Below are positions 1 to 7,354 of a DNA stretch of 64,000 bases, in pieces; the stretch's first letter is position 1; the number at the start of each line of letters is the position of its first letter. The notes under the pieces were generated by a model. That model did not search any database. It was given only the letters and a program-made list of their open reading frames with translations, and was not told the origin of the DNA. Location of the stretch: positions 620,001-684,000 of the forward strand of contig CAVYVO010000004.1 of NCBI GenBank assembly GCA_963771985.1, in the 5' to 3' direction. This DNA is from Trebonia sp963771985. Lineage in GTDB: Bacteria > Actinomycetota > Actinomycetes > Streptosporangiales > Streptosporangiaceae. The translations under genes and the position numbers were made by a program.

Positions 1-222
1 GACGCGCCCAGCGGCGGGATCGCCGACACCGGCGGCGAGTTCCCGAACCACGCGGTCTTCATGGTGGTGGTCCAGGACGTGGCCGCCGCCTGCACCCAGG
101 CAGAGCGACTAGGCGGGAAGGTGCTGGTGCCGGCCACCACCAGCAAGGACGGGCTGGTCTTCGCCCACTTGCACGACCCGGCGGGCAACCACTTCGGCGT
201 CTTCACCCCGCCGCCCGCGTAG
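1..222 (+). CDS. VOC family protein, C-terminal end (gene cut by window edge)
   Basis: Reading frame 1 is open from base 1 to a TAG at 220-222 and gives 73 residues. It contains the pattern of the second half of a vicinal-oxygen-chelate (glyoxalase/bleomycin-resistance) domain: a segment with VQDVAAACTQAERLGGKVL, then FAHLHDPAGNHFGVF, in which the D-P-x-G-N-x-F-G/x-V-F strand ends the fold. The start and the first betaalphabetabetabeta module lie outside the window. Members bind metal and act as dioxygenases, isomerases or resistance proteins; the substrate cannot be told. The family call is firm, the function is not. Confidence 0.8.
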   Translation, partial: DAPSGGIADTGGEFPNHAVFMVVVQDVAAACTQAERLGGKVLVPATTSKDGLVFAHLHDPAGNHFGVFTPPPA

Positions 223-237
223 GCGCTGAACCCTCGC

Positions 238-285
238 AAACGTCCGTGGAATCTGCCCGCCCCAGGGCAGATTCCACGGACGTTT
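238..285. terminator. Long hairpin between two convergent genes
   Basis: Bases 238-258 and 265-285 form a perfect 21-bp inverted repeat separated by a 6-base loop. It sits between the VOC gene on the plus strand and the propeller gene on the minus strand, the place for a bidirectional terminator. There is no long T-run, which is usual for actinobacterial terminators. Its left arm is repeated near 3902. Confidence 0.75.
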
Positions 286-294
286 CGCTTCAGG

Positions 295-1347
295 TCAGGA
301 GTGGCTGAGGATCAGGGGCTGTTCGCCGGCCGAGGCCGAGAGGTAGGTGCCGAACAGCCAGACGTGGCTGGGACTGTTGGCCGCCGAGCCGATCGCGACC
401 TCCGTATCTACCGGAAGCGGGTCCAACGAGGTCGTCCACGACGAGCCGTTCCAGTTGGCCAGCAGCAGCGGCACGTTCGGGTTGCCGGTATTGCTGAAGA
501 CCCAGACGTCGGAGTCCGATCGCGCGGTGATCGCGTTCAGGCCGTAGGCCGAGAAACTGGACGGCAGTGTCACCACCTGCCACGACGTCCCGTTGAAGTG
601 CTCTAGGACAGGGCCGTTGCCGACGGCCCCGGCCACCCACACGTCGGTCGGCGAGAGCGCCGCCACACCTTCGAAGACTGGCGTGCCACCCGGTGCCGAC
701 AGCGTGGCGCTGCTCCAGGAGGTGCCGTTGTAGTGGGTCACCATGTCATCTCTGCTAATGCCCCAGATGTCGTCGGGGCCGTCCGCGCTCACCTGGAGGG
801 CAGGGACAGCGCCGGAAACGACCGACCACGCGGTCCCGTCCCAGTGCAGGACGGAGAGGCCGGCGAACGCCCAGGCGTTCGCCGGGCTGAAGTCGAGGAC
901 TGCGTAGAGGACGCCTTCGTTGGGCCCGGCGACGACCGACCACGCCGTGCCGTTCCAGTGTTCGTACAGCGAGTCATGAATTTTCGTTCCCGCGCTCTGC
1001 TCCCCGACGGCCCATGCGTCGCTCGCGCTGCTGGCCGCGACGGACTTAAGCAGCCAGTCCGGGGTGCTGCCCGACGGCGTGGGGGTGGACACCGATGACC
1101 AGGTGGTGCCGTTCCAGTTCAGCACGAGTGGGGCTTCCATGCCCGTACTGGCGTTGGTGGACTCACCGACCGCCCAGGCGTCGGTGTCGGAAAGGGCGAA
1201 TGATCCGTTGAGGTAGTTCTGAGTGCCGGCCGCCAAGCCGGACGGTGTGACCACCGTCCAGCCGGTCGCACCGGACGCCGGGACGGCCAGCCCCAGCAGC
1301 CCAGCCGTGATCCCGGCCAGCGTGCACCATCGTAGGACGCGTCTCAT
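295..1347 (-). CDS. Secreted beta-propeller-like repeat protein
   Basis: 350 residues. An ATG at 1347 follows a GGAGGGG ribosome site, so I prefer it over the longer frame starting at 1410. The N-terminus is a classical signal peptide (MRRVLRW, then a hydrophobic run to VPASGA). The mature part has about six similar units built on a W/F-N-G-T-x-W-S-x-V strand and an S-x-x-D-V/A-W-A/V-x-G strand. This is the pattern of secreted actinobacterial proteins predicted to fold as a beta-propeller. No catalytic residues can be assigned. It faces the hairpin at 238-285 and is divergent from the FAD hydroxylase. The role is unknown; a surface or extracellular binding protein is a reasonable guess. Confidence 0.7.
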   Translation of the reverse strand: MRRVLRWCTLAGITAGLLGLAVPASGATGWTVVTPSGLAAGTQNYLNGSFALSDTDAWAVGESTNASTGMEAPLVLNWNGTTWSSVSTPTPSGSTPDWLLKSVAASSASDAWAVGEQSAGTKIHDSLYEHWNGTAWSVVAGPNEGVLYAVLDFSPANAWAFAGLSVLHWDGTAWSVVSGAVPALQVSADGPDDIWGISRDDMVTHYNGTSWSSATLSAPGGTPVFEGVAALSPTDVWVAGAVGNGPVLEHFNGTSWQVVTLPSSFSAYGLNAITARSDSDVWVFSNTGNPNVPLLLANWNGSSWTTSLDPLPVDTEVAIGSAANSPSHVWLFGTYLSASAGEQPLILSHS

Positions 1348-1562
1348 GAAGATCCCCTCCTCGGGATGTGACGAACACGCGCTACCATCACATCGGCCAT
1401 AGGTGAACATTTTTCAAATATCGCCGTGACCCGCTTTGAAATTAACCGTTTGAGCCAGTCATGACCAGCTCGGACACCCGCGTCCCGCGTTGGCGCAGAC
1501 TCCCTGGGCGGCGCGTCTGTGACAGGCTTGTCGGCACCCACCCCGTTGAGGAGAGGCGAAGG

Positions 1563-3164
1563 GTGCGTCGAATTCAGACCTCAGTCATTGTCGTGGGTGG
1601 CGGCCCGGTCGGTCTGGGGTTGGCTGCGACGCTCGGGAAAGCGAGAATACCGTGCGTCGTCCTGGAGCGCAGAATCGAGCCCTCGATGATCCCGAAGGGA
1701 CAGAACCTCACGGCGCGGAGCTTGGAGCACTTCTACTCCTGGGATTGCGCCGATGAGTTGCGTGCGGCACGCCTGCTGCCTCAGGGATTCCCGATCGGGG
1801 GGATTACGGCGTACGAGAGCCTCGCAGGGGAGTATTGGTATGCCCCGGCGGGACGCGAAGCGGTCAGCGACTTCTACTATCAGCGGCAGGAACGGCTGCC
1901 GCAGTATCTGACGGAGGCCGTTCTGCGCACCAGGGTGGCATCATTCGATCCTGTTACCACGCTGTTCGGCTGGTCCGCCACCAGCGTCTGGGCGGAGAAC
2001 GACGGCGTGCGCGTGACCGCAGTGGAGGATTCGGGTGGCGCGCGCTGCGAGATCGAGGGCTTCTACGTCGTCGGCTGCGACGGCGCCCGTTCGATGGTGC
2101 GAGAGCAGGCAGGCATCACATGCAGTGGAGCGGACTTCGACCAGCGCATGGTCTTGGCGGTTTTCCGGTCGCGCGATCTGGACGCGGGCCTGGACCGCTT
2201 TCCCCCGCGGACCACGTACCGCGTGCTGCACCCAGAGCTTGAGGGACGCTGGTGGTTCTTCGGGCGAGTTGACGCCGCCGGAACCTGGTTCTTCCACGCA
2301 CCCGTACCCAGGGATGCGACGGCAGGCAACCTTGACATCCATTCCCTGGTAGAGCGGGCTGCGGGATTCCCCGCGGCCTGCGACTTCCAGCATGTGGGCT
2401 TCTGGGACCTGCGCGTCAGCATCGCTGATACCTACCGTCAGGGCAGGGCGTTCATCGCCGGGGATGCGGCCCACAGCCATCCGCCCTATGGCGCGTACGG
2501 CCTCAACACAGGGCTCGAGGACGCCGTCAACCTCGGATGGAAGCTCGCTGCCGTCCTGAAGAACTGGGGCGGGCCTCAGTTGCTCGACAGCTACACGCAA
2601 GAGCGGCGCCCTATCTTCGTCGAGACAGGGGAGGCGATCACCGATGGCATCGCGAAGGACCGCGCCTTCCTCGCCCGGTACAGCCCGCAGCGTGACCGCG
2701 GCGAGTTCGAGCACGCGTGGAGCCGTCTGACAGCAGGAGACACGGCGCCTCCCTCGTACGAACCACACTACGAGGGGTCGCCTATCGTGTGGGGTCCCCG
2801 GGACTCGGCGTGCGGTACCCACGGTAACCACACCTTCGAGGCGCGGGCTGGCCATCACCTCGCGCCGGCATCCCTGTCCTCGGGCTGCAATATCTTCGAG
2901 GAACTGGGACGCGGATACGCCCTGGTCGCACTGACCGGGGACCGGCGACCGGCCGCGGCGTTCCAGGCTGCCGCGGGGAAGCTCAGGATGCCGCTGCGCG
3001 TGCTCGCCGACACCTTTGACGGGCAGCGAACGGCCTATAAGCGCCGCTTCATCCTCGTCAGGCCCGACCAATACGTCGCCTGGACCGGTAATGAACTACC
3101 CGCCAACGCGACGGGCCTCCTTCGCAGGGTCGCTGGAGACCTAAGGAAAGAAGCGGTTACGTAG
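1563..3164 (+). CDS. FAD-dependent aromatic hydroxylase (PheA/TfdB type)
   Basis: 533 residues from a GTG at 1563 with a GGAGAGG site just upstream; an upstream ATG at 1461 lacks a ribosome site and adds an atypical Arg-rich stretch. The Rossmann motif VVGGGPVGLGLAA is at the start, the DG motif (VVGCDGARSMVREQAG) is mid-protein, and the FAD ribityl motif GDAAHSHPPYGAYGLNTG follows. The C-terminus (YALVALTGDRRP to YVAWTG) matches the thioredoxin-like tail of this group. Such enzymes use NAD(P)H and O2 to hydroxylate phenols or polyketide intermediates. No pathway partners are adjacent, so the substrate is open. Confidence 0.88.
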   Translation: MRRIQTSVIVVGGGPVGLGLAATLGKARIPCVVLERRIEPSMIPKGQNLTARSLEHFYSWDCADELRAARLLPQGFPIGGITAYESLAGEYWYAPAGREAVSDFYYQRQERLPQYLTEAVLRTRVASFDPVTTLFGWSATSVWAENDGVRVTAVEDSGGARCEIEGFYVVGCDGARSMVREQAGITCSGADFDQRMVLAVFRSRDLDAGLDRFPPRTTYRVLHPELEGRWWFFGRVDAAGTWFFHAPVPRDATAGNLDIHSLVERAAGFPAACDFQHVGFWDLRVSIADTYRQGRAFIAGDAAHSHPPYGAYGLNTGLEDAVNLGWKLAAVLKNWGGPQLLDSYTQERRPIFVETGEAITDGIAKDRAFLARYSPQRDRGEFEHAWSRLTAGDTAPPSYEPHYEGSPIVWGPRDSACGTHGNHTFEARAGHHLAPASLSSGCNIFEELGRGYALVALTGDRRPAAAFQAAAGKLRMPLRVLADTFDGQRTAYKRRFILVRPDQYVAWTGNELPANATGLLRRVAGDLRKEAVT

Positions 3165-3384
3165 CCGATGCGACACCCGCGCGTATTCCTGGTGCCCGCG
3201 CTATGACCCGGGGACCAGACTGCCACGTCTAAATGGACAGGAAAGCAAAGGAAACGGGTCCGCGGCCGCTTCCGTGGTCACGGGGTTAAAGCGCGGCTGA
3301 CGGTGCTCTTTTTCTATCGTCCGAACGTTCGGGGCTGACTCCGTTCGGCCCAACAGCTCCGCGCACCGGCGCGGCACCGAGCGG

Positions 3385-3717
3385 GCCAGTTCTTTTTCTG
3401 TTTCCTGATCCCTTCCCGCCATATCTGGCGGGGGATGCCGGGCGTGCCGACCGTGGTGACCACCCCGATCGTCTCACGGAGGTACGTGCCGCCGGTGAGC
3501 TGCCCCAGCAGGCAGGCCGCAGATCCGCCCGCGCGGTGAACATCCCGTGGATGCTTCCCTTGGCAACCACCTGGTAGTCCCACACGGTGGCCGCGTCGAA
3601 TAGCCAGCATGCGCGGACGATTGTCCAGTCCAGGCTGCTGGCCCGGATCAGCTCTTCCATCCGGCGGTTGTCCGCGTACACCGTCCTGCCCGGCAGCCTC
3701 AGCAATAACCATGACAA
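3385..3717 (-). pseudogene. NAD(P)H-binding (NmrA/SDR-like) protein remnant
   Basis: Two minus-strand frames carry consecutive parts of one protein. The first (3717 down to about 3510) reads RMEELIRASSLDWTIVRAC and ends in FTARADL; the second (about 3517 down to 3388) continues LRETIGVVTTVGTPG. This is the C-terminal half of an atypical SDR/NmrA-like oxidoreductase with one frameshift near 3515. The N-terminal dinucleotide-binding half is absent; AT-rich DNA takes its place. I infer a dead gene. The family is recognised from the D-W-T-I-V-R segment and the R-A-D-L segment. Confidence 0.65.
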
Positions 3718-4045
3718 CAGTAAATCGAATTAATAATCATGTCCTACAATTTAATATTGCTCCTGAGTGCCAATATAATCGAGATATGTCAAAGTCTCCC
3801 TTAGCCCCCGGCAGGAGGTGATCCAGATGCCGGCAGCGGGATTCGCCAGCCCGGCCGACGCCGCCGGCACCGGCCTGCCCGGTCAGCGAGGCGCTCAGCT
3901 AAACCCTCGCAAACGTCCGTGGAATCCGCAACAGTCCCCAACCGTCTCCGGCATATCCAGCGCCAGACCGGTCTCATTAACGGATTCCTCGGCCAGACCG
4001 GGCTCACCCTCGAACCCGAACCCGCAGCGATCAGACCCAAGCCTT
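3718..4045. other. Intergenic region with AT-rich stretch and a repeat copy
   Basis: About 3720-3790 is unusually AT-rich for this window. A short plus-strand frame begins at 3787 or 3818 after a GGAGG-like stretch, but it is brief and has no recognisable family. A 25-base repeat shared with 229-253 lies at 3902-3926. I see no supported gene. Confidence 0.5.
3902..3926. repeat. 25-base direct copy of the 229-253 sequence
   Basis: The 25 bases beginning AACCCTCGCAAACG are identical to 229-253, where they form the left side of the perfect hairpin. Here the right arm is missing, so it cannot fold the same way. A related reverse-strand fragment (GTTTGCGAGAG then GTTTGCGAGG) is at 40664-40680. 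Confidence 0.8.
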
Positions 4046-5635
4046 TCAACCTAATGAGCTCGAGCGGGCGGGCAGCCAGGCCAGGGCCAGCAGGCAGCCG
4101 GCGATGGCGACCATCGCGGCGGCGAGCAGGCCGAGGTCCATGCCGCTGATGAACGCGGTCCTGGCCAGGTGGGTGAGCAGCTGCCCGGGCGCGCCCCCGG
4201 CGTGCGCGGCGACGGCCAGCGCGCCGCCCAGCGAGCTCTGGATAGCGGTCATGGCCGCGTGCGGTAGGTGCTGGCCGGCCAGGGCGGCGGTCATCTTGCC
4301 CTGGTACCGGGTGTTCAGCAGGCTGCCGACGACCGCCACGCCGAGCGCGCCGCCGAGCTGGATGGCGGTGGTGTTGGTGGCGGAGGCCACGCCGCTGTCG
4401 CTCTCGGGCACCGAGCCGATGACGGAGCTGGTGGCGGTCGGGATGGCCAGCCCGGCGCCGGCGCCGAGCAGGACCATGCCCAGGACCGTGCCGGCGAACG
4501 TGGTGGTGACGGTGGCGCCGGAGATCTGCCAGAGCCCGGCAGCGATCAGCGCCAGCCCGGCCGCCATCGTGAGCTTGGTCCCGATGGCCCGCACCAGCAG
4601 GGCGGACGCCGGTGCGATGACGACCACGGCGGCCGCGGCCGGCAGGACACAGACGCCCGCTCGCAGCGGCGTGTAACCGAGGAAGAACTGCATGAACTGG
4701 GTGAGCACGAACAGCGCCCCGTACAGCCCGAAGGTCACCGCGGCGACCGCCGGGATCGCGGCCGAGAACGAGCGATGCCGGAAGAAAGCCAGGTTGAGCA
4801 TCGGGTGCGTGGTGGTCCTTTCCCATGCGGCGAAGACGGCCAGGACCATGAGGCCGCTTGCGCCCACGGCGATCACCAGGGGCGATGACCAGCCGCGGGT
4901 GGGCGCCTCGATGATCGACCACAGGATCATGCCGATCCCGGCGATGGACATGACGGCGCCGGCCAGGTCGGGGGCCTGGGCGTCCGTGTTCCTGGAGTCC
5001 GGCACCAGCCAGACGGCGGCCAGCAGGCCGGCCGCGGCGATGGGCACGTTGATGAGGAAGACCGAGCCCCACCAGAAGTGGGCCAGCAGCAGGCCGCCGA
5101 TGATCGGGCCGAGGGCGACACCGAGGCCGATGGTACCGGCCCACAGGGCGATCGCGCGCTGGCGTTCGGCTGGGTTGGCGAATACGTTGCTGATGATGGC
5201 CAGCGTCGAGGGAATCATCAGCGCGCCGCCGACGCCCATGCTGGCGCGGGCCGCGATGAGGGTGCTGACGTCGCCCGAGAAGGCGGCCCAGGCCGAGCCG
5301 ACGGCGAAGATGGCCAGGCCGGCCAGGAACGTCTTCTTGCGGCCGATCCGGTCGGCCAGGCTGCCCGCGGCCAGCAGCAGGCCGGCGAACACGATGATGT
5401 AGGCGTCGACGATCCACTGCAGGTCACTGGAGGAGGCGTTCAGGTCGCGGACCAGGGTGGGGAGCGCGACGTTCAGCACCGTGTTATCCAGGTTCGCGAT
5501 CAGGACCGTCACGCACAGGACGGCGAGGGCCAGCCAGCGTGTCCTGGCCGGCAAGCCAGCAGACGGGCTCGAAGGCGACCTCGATGTGGCGCGGCGGCGC
5601 CGGGTATCTGGCGCCTCCCGCAGGTTCTCGAACAT
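4046..5635 (-). CDS. MFS drug-efflux transporter, DHA2 (EmrB/QacA) family
   Basis: 529 residues; the ATG at 5635 follows GGAG. The sequence is strongly hydrophobic with about 14 predicted membrane segments. It has the DHA2 markers: motif D1-like IANLDNTVLNVALPTL in the first helix, and the motif A loop GSLADRIGRKKTFL between helices 2 and 3. Members export toxic compounds or antibiotics using the proton gradient. It is divergent from a TetR regulator, and the 104-bp gap holds a palindrome that overlaps its promoter (see 5684-5732), so it is very likely the repressed target. The cargo is unknown. Confidence 0.93.
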   Translation of the reverse strand: MFENLREAPDTRRRRATSRSPSSPSAGLPARTRWLALAVLCVTVLIANLDNTVLNVALPTLVRDLNASSSDLQWIVDAYIIVFAGLLLAAGSLADRIGRKKTFLAGLAIFAVGSAWAAFSGDVSTLIAARASMGVGGALMIPSTLAIISNVFANPAERQRAIALWAGTIGLGVALGPIIGGLLLAHFWWGSVFLINVPIAAAGLLAAVWLVPDSRNTDAQAPDLAGAVMSIAGIGMILWSIIEAPTRGWSSPLVIAVGASGLMVLAVFAAWERTTTHPMLNLAFFRHRSFSAAIPAVAAVTFGLYGALFVLTQFMQFFLGYTPLRAGVCVLPAAAAVVVIAPASALLVRAIGTKLTMAAGLALIAAGLWQISGATVTTTFAGTVLGMVLLGAGAGLAIPTATSSVIGSVPESDSGVASATNTTAIQLGGALGVAVVGSLLNTRYQGKMTAALAGQHLPHAAMTAIQSSLGGALAVAAHAGGAPGQLLTHLARTAFISGMDLGLLAAAMVAIAGCLLALAWLPARSSSLG

Positions 5636-5683
5636 CTTCTGCTCCTTGCTCTCTTGCGTTGCTCACTTGTGTTCTAGTTGCAC

Positions 5684-5732
5684 CGTATAGCATATTTGCA
5701 GTTTACTGCAAGATTGCTACGGGCTGTATACT
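5684..5732. promoter_or_regulatory. Divergent promoter region with TetR-type operator
   Basis: A perfect inverted repeat TTGCAGT-TT-ACTGCAA lies at 5696-5711. On the minus strand its TTGCAG can serve as a -35 box, with TATACG (plus-strand 5684-5689) as -10 after a 16-base spacer, for the MFS gene. On the plus strand TATACT at 5727-5732 lies 7 bases before the tetR ATG, fitting a leaderless transcript. A repressor on the palindrome would cover the MFS -35/spacer. The boxes and palindrome are seen; the regulation is inferred. Confidence 0.75.
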
Positions 5733-5739
5733 TTGTGGT

Positions 5740-6366
5740 ATGGGACACACAGGAATGCGGGAACAGGCAGAACTGCGGGGGCAGACGGGGCTGCGGGAGC
5801 GGAGCAAGGCGCGGCGGCGGACAGCGATCATCCGGGCGGCGCTCGAGCTGTTCGCCGAGCGGGGCTACGACGCCACCACGATCGCCGACATCGCGGCGGC
5901 GGCGGACGTCGCGCCGCGCACCGTGGCCATGTACTTCCCGTCTAAGCAGGACATCGCCATGTCCAGGTTCAGCAAGTCGGCGGACGAGCTGACCAGCGCG
6001 CTCCGGAGCCGGGAACCCGGCGAGAGCGGGACGGCGATCATCGGCCGGTGGCTCCAGGCATGCGGCCCCGAGGCCGAACAGGACCTCAGGGAGCTGTCCA
6101 CGCGCATGTTCGCGGCCAACCCGGAGCTGAACGCGCTCCGGACAGCCCGGATGGCCACGGCCATCGCCGAGGGCGCCGAGATCATCGCGCGCGATGTCGG
6201 CGCCGAGCCGGGCGACGACGGGCCGCGGATCGCGGCCGTGGCCACGGCGGCCATCCTGATCGAGCTCACCGACATCCCGCCCGGCGGCCGGCGGGACCGG
6301 GCCATTACCGTGGCCACGCGGTTCCTCGACGCCGGCATCGCGACCCTGCGGCCGGCGAGCGGCTAA
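5740..6366 (+). CDS. TetR family transcriptional regulator
   Basis: 208 residues from the ATG at 5740; a second ATG at 5755 is possible. The N-terminal helix-turn-helix is clear: RTAIIRAALELFAERGYDAT, then TIADIAAAADVAPRTVAMYF and the P-S-K-Q-D lead into helix 4. The C-terminal part is variable and should bind a ligand. It is divergent from the DHA2 transporter with a 16-base palindrome between, the standard layout for local repression of an efflux pump. A -10-like TATACT directly precedes the start codon, so the message may lack a leader. Confidence 0.92.
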   Translation: MGHTGMREQAELRGQTGLRERSKARRRTAIIRAALELFAERGYDATTIADIAAAADVAPRTVAMYFPSKQDIAMSRFSKSADELTSALRSREPGESGTAIIGRWLQACGPEAEQDLRELSTRMFAANPELNALRTARMATAIAEGAEIIARDVGAEPGDDGPRIAAVATAAILIELTDIPPGGRRDRAITVATRFLDAGIATLRPASG

Positions 6367-6430
6367 AGACCGCGATGCCTGGGGTGGCGACCCGTGCGCT
6401 CCAGCTCCTGGATGCCTCACTGGACCGTGA

Positions 6431-7344
6431 ACCCATCCGCACGAGCGCGCGTACCTGAAGGCGATCACCGTCCAGGGGTTCCGCGGCATCGGCCCGAAGA
6501 TCACGCTCGCGCTCCAGCCCGGTCCCGGGCTGACGGTCGTCACCGGCCGGAACGGATCCGGCAAGTCGAGCTTCGCCGAGGCCGCCGAGCTGGCGCTGAC
6601 CGGCGAGAACAAGCGCTGGTCGGACCGGACCGCGGTGCGGAAGGACGGCTGGCGCAACCTCCACGACCCGGACACGACCGCCATCACGGTCCAGCTGACC
6701 GAGGACGGCGAGCCCGGCACGACAACCGTGACCAGGGAGTGGGCCCCCGGCGCCGGCCTGGATGACGCGCGAGCGCACGCCGAGGCCGCCGGCGTGCCGC
6801 AGCCGCTCGCCGCGAAGAGCTGGGCCAGGCCGCTCGAGCTGTACCGCCCGTTCCTCTCCTACTCCGAACTCGGCGCGCTCGTCAGCGGCCAGCCGTCGAA
6901 GATGCACGATGCGCTGCAGGCGATCCTCGGGCTGGATGTTTTGAATGGTACGGAACGGACCCTGAATGACTCCCGCAGATCCGCCGAATCCGAGAGCAAG
7001 CTGGCCAAGCAGGAACTGCCCGCCCTGCTGGCGAAGCTCACGAGTCACCCCCGACGAGCGAGCCCGCACCGCCGAGAAGACGCTCACCGGCCGGAGGTGG
7101 GACCTCGCGGCGCTTGACGGCCCTGCTGTCCGCAGCGCTCGAGCATCAGCGCTCGCACGCGAGCGAGCCGTGCCCGGTGTGCGGCGGGCGCGTGCTCGAC
7201 GACGCGTGGATGACCGCGACCAAAGCCTCGATAGCGGACTTGACGCGGACTTCGGAGGCGAGATCGATGCCAGCGCGCGAGGGCAGCGTAGGACCAGTGG
7301 ACGCCGCCGGACGTTTCCGCGGAAACGTTCGCTGCGCTGTCTAA
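6431..7344 (+). pseudogene. SMC/Rad50-like AAA ATPase with zinc hook, broken
   Basis: From about 6449 the frame reads LKAITVQGFRGIG, then TVVTGRNGSGKSSFAEAAEL: a Rad50/RecF-type N-terminus with Walker A (GRNGSGKS). The frame is open to 7117 with coiled-coil-like sequence, then the match moves to another frame at about 7114-7250, where EPCPVCGGRVLDD looks like a C-x-x-C zinc hook. There is no ATG, GTG or TTG between the in-frame stop at 6428 and the first conserved residue, a frameshift lies near 7050-7110, and the C-terminal ATPase half is missing. Such ATPases act in DNA repair or as sensors in defence systems. I call it dead. Confidence 0.72.
7311..7328. repeat. GTTTCCGCGGAAAC palindrome, copy 1
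   Basis: An 18-bp perfect palindrome, ACGTTTCCG/CGGAAACGT, at the tail of the broken ATPase frame. The core GTTTCCGCGGAAAC recurs at 31034-31047 and 31070-31083, with one-mismatch versions at 20510 and 63557. Confidence 0.7.
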
Positions 7345-7354
7345 GTTAGCTTAT

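Noticed and set aside
1941..3071. 376-codon minus-strand frame
   Set aside because: Antisense to the FAD hydroxylase.
3787..4054. Short plus-strand frames after a GGAGG-like sequence
   Set aside because: They contain the 25-base repeat, have no family and are probably intergenic.
3801..5417. 538-codon minus-strand frame
   Set aside because: Alternate frame of the MFS gene; Arg/Gly/Pro-rich without hydrophobic segments.
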